A stretch of DNA of 60,000 bases from NCBI RefSeq assembly GCF_030272615.1, contig NC_081412.1, forward strand, positions 691,246,083 to 691,306,082, read 5' to 3'. The position numbers and the translations under genes are program-made. Below, in pieces: positions 53,184 to 60,000 of the stretch (position 1 is its first letter; each line of letters starts with the position of its first letter). This stretch comes from Cryptomeria japonica (Eukaryota; Streptophyta; Pinopsida; Cupressales; Cupressaceae). The notes beneath the pieces are model-generated. The model was not told the origin of the DNA, searched no databases, and worked only from the letters and a program-made list of their open reading frames with translations.

Positions 53184-53224
53184 ATTGACAAAACTAATGC
53201 AACACATCCATAATAAAAACAACA
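53184..53224 (-). repeat. LTR tip of X, right side of the inversion
   Basis: On the minus strand this reads as an LTR start (ATTATGGATGTGTTGCATTA, then GTTTTGTCAATGAATTA), matching 50197-50227. It lies inverted directly after the plus-strand LTR body. Confidence 0.7.
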
Positions 53225-54153
53225 ATATCCCACTTGAGAATGCATGCAACTTCCCAACGAGACATTTGATTGGAAGATGAGTCAATGAAGAGATGTGGAG
53301 CCTACTCAAACTGTGATCTTATTCTTTGAGTGTTTAAAGGATCCCCAACCCAATCACCTATTGTTTCCAATGTCTGATGAGCCCAAAGATTCCTAGTAGT
53401 TGGAGAATGAAGAGAATCATCACCCTCTAAATTATGAATAAGAGAGGAGGAGGATGAATCCTCATCATCATCATCTAAAGTGGAGGAGGAGGACTCCTCA
53501 TATGGATTAGGAGGATTAAAATCCTTGAAAGAACTATCATCATGAAATTGCAATGTCTCCAAGGAAATGAAAGATGGAGAAGTGGTAGAACAGGAACTAG
53601 AGGTATCCTCCTCAAAATGAACACTCATCTCAATGAAAATATCATGTGTGGTAGGATGGAGAAGCTTGTAGCCTTTAACACCATCTAGATACCCAAGAAA
53701 TGTGCAAGGCTTTCTCTATGGATCCATAGCCTTGCATTTCTCTACTAGGATGTGGGCCCATGTAGAAGACCCAAACACTCAAAAGTGTTTGACTGTGGGT
53801 TTCTGACTAGTCCAAGATTGAAAAGGAGTTACCCCCTTCACAACTTGATAAGGAACTTGATTTTTCATATAACATGCACAGTTGATGGCCTCTCCCCAAT
53901 ACCGAGGTTCCACTGATTTGGAGTGAATCATATAATTAGCCATTTCCTTCAAGGACCAATTCTTATGTTCTGCAACTCCATTTTGTTGTGGAGTGTAGGG
54001 AACTATGTGTTGAATACCAATGGCTTCTAAGATACAAAACTGCTCAAACCTCTGGTTGATATATTCCCCCCCATTATTGGTGCACGAAACCTTGATGGTT
54101 TTCCCTGATTGTTTCTCTGCAAAGGATTTGAATTCCTGAAAAGACAAAGAATT
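53225..54153 (-). pseudogene. Copia C integrase and Ser/Asp-rich linker
   Basis: The open piece 54147-53779 carries IKVSCTNNGGEYINQRFEQF (core Asp position reads Asn), YTPQQNGVAEHKNWSLKEMA (catalytic Glu present; Lys-Asn-Trp where Lys-Asn-Arg is usual) and PRYWGEAINCACYMKNQVP. After a break, 53628-53302 is an Asp/Ser/Glu-rich linker between integrase and RT (SSSSTLDDDDEDSSSSSLIH) ending RIRSQFE. The RT continues at 42835 on the other side of X. The integrase is cut at 54153 by element E. Confidence 0.85.
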
Positions 54154-55394
54154 TGTTGGCCATTTGGAGGAATTGATTATGTGCTACATTGATGTTTTGT
54201 CATTAATGTCAGCACTATCTATTTTGGCTATTTACCGATCTCCTTTTGATCTCGGTAGGATATTTGGTTTCTAGTTGGATTAGATCATGATGATCAAGTA
54301 TGCTCCGGTATGTTTTGGATTTTGGAATTGTCTTAGATCTGCTATTCATTCTACTCAGATTCATGTTCAGTCAGTTGGTTTTGATTTGGTGATCGGATGC
54401 TATCCTGTATGCTAGTAAGCTTGGTTTGTTGATCGGGTGAGGGTTTCACCGACAGAGCTTTGTAGAAGATCTTTGATGTTATACATAAGTGGTGTTGGTG
54501 TGGCTTCTATTAGAGGTTCAAGATGCTGATGGTGATAATGTGCACGACTTGGCTGATTGGGCTCATTGCTTTAGTGTGTGTGGACCTAAATTGGGTCTGA
54601 TTTATCTAGGTTATGGACTGACTTAATGTAATGTGTTGTTTGGCCTTCTCTATGTGTTTTCGGGATGTCTTATGGGTTGGATATTATTTGTTTGGTCTTA
54701 GGCCGACATGTTTTATAATTATGTAATTGCTTTATTGTCTGGTGACCAACCTTATTGTTTGTGGTCGAGGGTTTGTATATATATGATGTAAGATCTCATT
54801 GTAGATCAGATATGTGAGGAAGGTATGGATATGTAAGGAGCGAATAATGTAATAATCATTCATGCAGAGATTTGGTCGATCATTGGTGATCGAGTTGGGT
54901 TTATGTAAGAGGATTTAGTCCTCCAGTATTGAGCTTAACCAGAATTGTACTCAGGCATAGGAGATGCTATCATTGCAGTTCATTCTCTCTTCCGGATTGT
55001 AGTCTGGATTTTTATGTAGTCAGTGAGACTCCTTTTTGTAATAAGCAATGTGCTTAAGGCTGTTGGCTTTCCTACAAGTGCAGGCCCCTCATTTGTAATC
55101 ATATACTTACTACAGAAGTATTATCTGACTGTGGGTAGGCTTCCCACCGTGGTTTTTCCCTTTATCGGGTTTTCCACGTACAAATCTTGGTGTCATGTGG
55201 ATGGTATTTATTCTCTAATTGTTGCTTATGCTTAATTGGTATATCTTCTATTTCAGTAATTGGTTTATGCATTCCAGTATTGATCTTTTGGGTTCCAGTA
55301 TTAAAGTTTTAATTGCTTAAGGTTTTGGTAATTTGGTGACAACTGATTCACCCCCCCCTCTCAGTTGTCTTCTGGTTATTTGAACTGTCTAACA
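54154..55394 (+). repeat. 5' LTR of E (1241 bp)
   Basis: Edges TGTTGGCCAT and ACTGTCTAACA. It has a TATA run at 54774-54784, GTGGGTAGGCTTCCCACCG near 55131, CGGGTTTTCCACGTAC near 55155 and TGATTCACCCCCCCCTCTCA at 55343-55362. Confidence 0.92.
54773..54800 (+). promoter_or_regulatory. TATA box of the LTR of E
   Basis: GTATATATATGATGTAAG is followed by ATCTCATTGTAGATC, a decayed version of the palindrome seen after the TATA box in D and X. Confidence 0.5.
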
Positions 55395-55409
55395 ATTGGT
55401 ATCAGAGCT
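55395..55409 (+). promoter_or_regulatory. Primer-binding site of E
   Basis: ATTGGTATCAGAGCT directly follows the LTR end and is the iMet-type copia site. Confidence 0.9.
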
Positions 55410-55495
55410 CTGGTCCTATTTTCAGAATCTTAACCGCTTGAGGAAGATCCTATAGCGACTAACAGTTGAAGTTCACCTAGTTCATCTGCTGCTAT

Positions 55496-56620
55496 CTTTC
55501 AGAGAGATATTCCTAGGCTTGATGGAACAAATTATAGAATATGGAAGATTTAGATGGAGACTCATCTGAGATGTCTTGGTAAGGAAATTTGGGAAATCAA
55601 AGAGAATGGTGTAACTCCTTTCAATCTGGCATCTGGAAATCCTCCTTTGGCAAACTTGGATAAGGAGATTGAGAATGATTGTAGAGCTAGAGAAGCCCTC
55701 TTGTGTGCACTTTCTGATCAGCAAATAATGGGATTAACTGACAAATCAAAAGCAAAGACTATATGGGACAAGTTGGAGACTCTTAATGAAGGTGACCCTA
55801 CTGTTAAGATTGCTAAACTTGATGGTTACTGGGTGAGAAATGAAAAATTGAAGCTAGAAGAAGATGAAAGAATTACTGCATTCATGTAAAGGGTATATGA
55901 AATTGTTATGAGAATTCAATGTTGTGGTGGATCTCTAAGTGAAGATGAAATAGTTTCTAAAGTTCTAAGAGCTTTGCCACTAGCTTATAAGATGAAGGCT
56001 ACTACAATTAATGAATTGAGAACAATGACTAATACTTCTATTAATAGAGATACCTTCATTGGGAATTTATTTGCTTTTGAGCTTGAAGAATTTGGACCTT
56101 TTGGAGCTGTGAAGTCTGAACCTTCTTTTCATGCATTTACATCATCAACTGGCAAACAAGATTGGAAAGCTTTGTATGCAAAGGAATTGGATGATATGAG
56201 AAGAGAAGATGAAGAATTTGAGCAACTTGAAGCCCTATTTGCTAGAAGAGTACCTAAAGAACTAGTAGGAAGTAAGTATGAAGGAAAAACACCTTTTAAA
56301 TATTTTGCATGTAGTAAGATAGGTCATTTTGCATCTAGATATCCCAAAAGGAATTCAAGATTTGAAGAAAGAGCTAGTAGATCTTTTAAGCCTAACCCTG
56401 GATATCAGAACAAGTATAAGTATAGGAAAAACATAGATAAATTATGCTACATTGTAGATGAGGAAGGTGTGACTGATTCTGATGATGAATTGACACAAGA
56501 CTCTGCTAGTGGTTCCGATAATGGAAAGGAATGGGTGATCTTGGCTATCAAGGAAAATGTTCTGACACTGAAAGAGAATGTACCTGAAGAGAAAGCACTT
56601 GCTGCTAAAATTGAAGATAA
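55496..56620 (+). pseudogene. Copia E gag
   Basis: The copia gag fold reads IPRLDGTNYRIWKI, a TAG, then METHLRCLGKEIWEI, RAREALLCALSDQQIMGLTD and KTIWDKLETLNEGDPTVKIA. A TAA at about 55887 interrupts the frame. The second piece (55908-56620) has EDEIVSKVLRALPLAYKMKA, FELEEFGPFG and a knuckle that has lost its first and last Cys (YFACSKIGHFASRY). There is no clear start Met before 55554; an earlier start seems lost by mutation. Confidence 0.9.
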
Positions 56621-57841
56621 GGATGAATGGGTAATTGACAGTGGATGTTCACATCATATGACTGGAGATAAAAGGAAGTTTCTATCTTTTTAAGAATTTT
56701 ATGGCGGTCTAGTTAGATTTAGAGATGACAAAGCATGTATGATCAAAGGATAAAGAACTATATCATTAGATGGTAAGAAGAATACTGATAATGTTTATTA
56801 TGTTGAAGGTTTAAGGCATAATCTTTTGAGTGTAGGACAATTGGTGGATAAGGAATTTCAATTACAATTCAAGGATGGAAAAAACAAAATCATTAATAGA
56901 TCTGGATTGGAGATTACAACCGGTACTTAGACAAAAGGTAATATATTTCATTTGAATTTTGGTGAGAAGACATGTTTGATTGCACAAATTGATGAGAGTT
57001 GGATATGGCATAAAAGGATATGTCATGTGAATTTTGATTGCATGGTAAAGATCAGTTCAACTAAGGCAGTTAGAGATATACCTAATATTGTGAAGCCCTA
57101 TAATTTGGTATGTAAGGAATGTCAAATGGGAAAACAAGTTAGAACCTCTTTTAAGAGTATATAAGACAAATCTAATGATGTTCTTGATCTTATTCATACT
57201 GATTTGTGTGGCCCTACTAGAGTTTAAAGTTTTCAAGGTGATAGATATTTTATACTAATCATTCATGATTATTCTAGAATGATGTGGGTTACTTTCCTAA
57301 GGGAGAAATATGCGGCTTTTGAAAAATTTAAAATCTTTAAAGCTAAAATTGAAACTGAGACAAGATTGAAGATTAAGTGTTTAAGGTCAGATCATGGTGG
57401 AGAATTCACATCCGATGAGTTTAATAACTTTTGTGAGAAGCATGGCATAAGGAGATAATTTTTTGCTCCTCAGACACCTCAACAAATGGAGTTGTGGAAA
57501 GAAAGAATAGAACTATCTTGGATGCTACTAGAACCATGATGATGGAAGCTAATCTACCTTATATCTACTGGAGAGAAGTAGTGAGCACAACAGTCTATAC
57601 ATTCAACATAGTACATATCAAAGGAGAAACTGGTAAGACACCTTATGAATTATGGTTTGGCAATACAACTACTATTAAGTATTTCAGAATCTTTGGTAGT
57701 AAATGTTATATCAGGAGAGATGATCTCATTGGGAAATTTGATCCTAGATGGGTTATTATAATGAAAGCAAAGCATATAGATGTTATAACAAGAGATTGTA
57801 GAGAATTTTGGAGAATGCTAATGTCAAGGTGGATGAGTTGA
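56621..57841 (+). pseudogene. Copia E protease and integrase
   Basis: Protease: EWVIDSGCSHHMTGDKRKF with Asp-Ser-Gly intact (56638-56646). After a TAA come NVYYVEGLRHNLLSVGQLVD and further stops. Integrase: WIWHKRICHVNFDCMVKI (His of the zinc site), VCKECQMGKQVRTSF, DLIHTDLCGPT, YFILIIHDYS and CLRSDHGGEFTSDEF. A frameshift near 57478 interrupts the block that should read QNGVVERKNRT; the ERKNRT part is in the next frame at 57494. The end has GKTPYELWFGNTTTIKYF and GSKCYIRRDDLIGKFD. Confidence 0.88.
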
Positions 57842-58832
57842 ATAAAAGTCAAATCAAAGTTTATGAGCAAGAACCAGCAGTGGAAATGATCTTAACTGAA
57901 TTGGTAACACCTTTAATGGAATAAAATGTTGAACCAGTTACTTCGGCAGTATATGAAAATTCAATAGTAACTGAATAATAGGAAAGAGGAATAGAGAATT
58001 ACAAGACTCCCAGGTATGTAAGGTCGAATCATTCTGAAGATCAGATCATTGGGGATAAGAACAATGGAGTGATGACAAGAAGGAGATTGACAGCAAATGA
58101 GTTATGTTTAATTTCTCAAGTTGAACCGGTATCAGTAATTGAAGCATGTAAAGATGAATGCTGGATGAAAGCTATGGGAGAAGAATTAGATCAGATAGAG
58201 AAGAATAACACATGGATTTTAGTTCCCCGACCTAAAAATAAGAATGTTATTGGAACTAAATGGGTTTTTAGGAATAAATTAAATGAAGATGGACAAGTTG
58301 TGAGGAATAAAGCTAGATTGGTTTGTAAAGGATATTCTCAGAAGGAAGGAATTGATTATGGTGAAACTTTTGCACTTGTAGCTAGGATTGAAGCTGAAAG
58401 ATTATTTCTTGCCTATGCTGCACATAAAAACTATAAGGTTTATCAGATGGATGTTAAGTCTGCTTTTCTAATGGGGATATTGATGAGAAATTTTATATTG
58501 AGAAAACTAATGGTTTTTCACTTTTAGATGATAAAAACATGGTTTGTAGGTTAAGGAAAGCCTTATATGGATTGAAACAGGCACCTAGAGTTTGGTATGC
58601 AAGGTTAGATAAATATATTTTGAAGCTTGGTTTCACTAAAGGTAATGCTGACAATAATTTATATTATAAAGTCATTGATGATGATATAATGATTATTGAG
58701 ATCTTTGTTGATGACATCATTTTTGGAGGTGAAGATAAGTTGTGCATGAAATTTTCTAACAATATGGAGAAAGAATTTGAAATGTCTATGATTGGGGAAA
58801 TGAAATTTTTCTTAGGTTTGCAGATTACTTAG
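57842..58832 (+). pseudogene. Copia E reverse transcriptase
   Basis: A variable linker with stops (57842-58068) leads to the [73 protein letters not shown] (frame lost near 58475 in the NGD motif), then from 58539 MVCRLRKALYGLKQAPRVWY, IIEIFVDDIIFGGEDKLC (FVDD) and EFEMSMIGEMKFFLGLQI. One frameshift and one TAG (58831) break it. Confidence 0.9.
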
Positions 58833-59655
58833 ATTGATAAAGGTATTTTCATTTGTCAAACTAAGTATGCTAGGGAATTGTTGAAGAAATTTGGTATGGA
58901 AGACTCCAAACTAGTTAGTACTCCTATGCATACACGTGAGAAATTGAGAAGAAAAGATGAATCTGCATCGATAAATCCTACAAGATACAAGTCTATAATT
59001 GGAGGTCTACTATATTTGACTCAGACTAGGCCTGATATAATGAATGTTGTTTTCATTGCATCAAGATATCAAAGTGATCCTAGAGAAAATCATGAGTGCA
59101 GTGAAAAGAATTTTTAGATACTTGCAAGGTACATCTGAATATGGTTTGTGGTACCCTAAAGATGATGACTTTACTTTATGTGCATATACAGATGCAGATT
59201 GGGCAGGTGATGTTGATGATAGGAAAAGTACTTCTAGTGGAGATTTCTTTCTCGGAAAGAAACTTATTTCATGGATCAACAAGAAACAATCATGTACTTC
59301 CTTATCTACCACTGAAGCTGAGTATGTTTCTACTACTACTAATTGTACACAAGTTCTATGGATGAAGAAAATGTTGAAGGACATAAAAGTACATTACATT
59401 GGACCGGTAGTTATTCACTATGATAACTTTGCTGCTATTGACATATCAAAGAATTAGGTATTTCACTCTAAGACAAAGCACATATCTATCAAGTATAACT
59501 TTTTGAAGGAGAAGGTGGAAGAAAATGAAGTTAGACTAGTTTTTGTGAACACTAAAGAGAAGATTACATATATTTTCACTAAACCTTTGCCTAAAGAATC
59601 ATTTGAGTACCTCAGAGACAGATTAGGGGTTTCTGCCCCTCTGGTAGAGAACTAA
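58833..59655 (+). pseudogene. Copia E RNase H and C-terminus
   Basis: Order of motifs: KFGMEDSKLVSTPMHTREKL, RYKSIIGGLLYLTQTRPDIM, (frameshift near 59100), FRYLQGTSEYGLWYP, CAYTDADWAGDVDDRKSTSS (catalytic DADW intact), SWINKKQSCTSLSTTEAEYV, VIHYDNFAAIDISKN, TAG at 59455, TKHISIKYNFLKEKV, IFTKPLPKESFEYLRD and a natural TAA near 59653. Better preserved than the RNase H of A. Confidence 0.9.
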
Positions 59656-59729
59656 TTGATGCTATTTGGCATCAGTGTAGTATACATTATCAGAGATATT
59701 ATTCAATCTAAATTTATGTGGGGATGCTA

Positions 59730-60000
59730 CTACTCAGGGGGAGTAGTCATTTTTGTGATTAAGTGGTTTCTGATTTTTGCTTTGATATTTATGTCAGATT
59801 TATGGCATTGATATCAAAGGGGGAGAGATATTCATGTGAAAACTTAAGGAGATATATACATTAGGGGGAGAAATTTGTATAACTTAACTAAGATATCATC
59901 TACAATGAGAGTATGGATAAGAACTTCATTGCTATATTATTGTGTGGGAGATTTGTTTGGCATTTCTTGGCACTTGGATGTTTTTCACATCTAGTGTTGC
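59730..60000 (+). promoter_or_regulatory. Polypurine tract ladder of E
   Basis: Tracts at 59737 (CAGGGGGAGTAG), 59816 (AAAGGGGGAGAGAT) and 59862 (TAGGGGGAGAAAT) are spaced as in X. The tract next to the 3' LTR must lie just beyond the window. Confidence 0.6.

Larger units (their letters stand above)
42836..53224. mobile_element. Rearranged copia element X inside C, with inverted interior
   Basis: The two ends (42836-42879 and 53184-53224) are LTR tips in minus orientation, but everything between is in plus orientation: RNase H end (42880-42920 and 49550-49850), purine tracts, then LTR body (50191-53183). The left tip ends GAATTA and the right tip begins TAATTC, an inverted 6-base match at the two switch points. 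The simplest reading is a minus-strand copia, deleted from its 5' LTR to RNase H, whose interior later flipped. Copia D and the third unknown-family copy lie within it. No target-site duplication is evident. Confidence 0.65.
40788..54153 (-). mobile_element. Copia element C (minus), split by X and cut by E
   Basis: Right to left: integrase and linker (54148-53230), a gap filled by rearranged element X (42836-53224), then RT and RNase H (42835-41400), 3' non-coding, polypurine tract and 3' LTR (41177-40788). Its own 5' part lies beyond the plus-strand element E, which inserted in the integrase at 54153. It differs from A, D and E: the LTR is short (about 390 bases), and the RT sequence (HYFLGIDITQ, YVDD intact) belongs to another copia lineage. 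Confidence 0.8.
54154..60000 (+). mobile_element. Copia element E (plus), 3' LTR beyond right edge
   Basis: The 5' LTR (54154-55394) is followed by primer site, gag, protease, integrase, RT, RNase H and a purine-tract ladder. The window stops where the 3' LTR should start: the last bases match the 50150-50170 region of X, about 20-25 bases before its LTR. Coding parts contain scattered TAG/TAA codons and at least two frameshifts. The expected target duplication, if intact, is GAATT (54149-54153). It is closely related to D and X. Confidence 0.92.

Noticed and set aside
42831-53229. A 5-base target duplication for element X
   Set aside because: The five bases at the two edges (GCAGC and ATATC) do not match; the edges may have been altered by the rearrangement.

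Overview
The window looks like a stretch of a large, repeat-dense seed-plant nuclear genome. A conifer is plausible but cannot be proved from this sequence. The evidence is that almost every codable segment belongs to plant non-LTR (LINE) or Ty1/copia LTR retrotransposons, the copia primer sites match the plant initiator-Met tRNA type (TGGTATCAGAGC), the LTRs are long and AT-rich, and nested insertions stack several deep. I see no bacterial-type gene organisation, no rRNA, tRNA or CRISPR, and no convincing ordinary host gene.

Layout. (1) 1-8126: a LINE ORF2 on the minus strand (RT, zinc-binding and RNase H, about 1361-4800), a plus-strand LINE 3' remnant (about 4810-5738), and two copies (1-1401 and 5756-8126) of an uncharacterised protein family. 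A third copy lies at 50760-52710. (2) 8871-16175: a nearly complete plus-strand LINE with ORF1, endonuclease, RT, zinc-binding domain, RNase H and a long 3' region. (3) 17148-60000: one nested cluster. Copia A (minus, 3' LTR at 17148-19368, gag cut at 40787) is split by a 16-kb LTR element B (20036-35995, target duplication CAATG) that shows no pol. B holds a second element, N (26445-31710, duplication TTCAA), and an ORF1-only LINE (34348-35844, 16-bp duplication) in one LTR. An LTR fragment F sits in the RT/RNase H region of A. Copia C (3' LTR 40788-41177) is inserted in A's gag. C is split by a rearranged copia X (42836-53224), which carries full-length copia D (42921-49549, duplication TTATG) and copy 3 of the unknown family. 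Copia E (plus, 54154 to beyond the right edge) interrupts the integrase of C.

Most interesting. Element N has two ORFs and no recognisable pol. Its ORF1 is a coiled coil followed by four CCHC knuckles. Its ORF2 is about 711 codons, unrecognised, with its own G-box and TATA-box upstream, and it reads directly into the 3' LTR. The three-copy unknown family has a recurring layout (conserved globular region, acidic stretch, coiled coil) and two copies share a LINE-like 3' end. X shows what looks like a 10.3-kb inversion with GAATTA/TAATTC at its ends. The copia elements also share non-coding features: a poly-C tract at the LTR 3' end, a small palindrome after the TATA box, and several polypurine tracts before the 3' LTR. 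These resemble features described for sireviruses, an assignment I infer rather than prove.

How it works together: the copia elements would encode Gag, protease, integrase, RT and RNase H. N, B and the ORF1-only LINE lack the polymerase and would have depended on enzymes supplied by other elements. Most reading frames are broken, so the locus is largely fossil. Frames were translated by eye, so boundaries given as approximate may be off by tens of bases.
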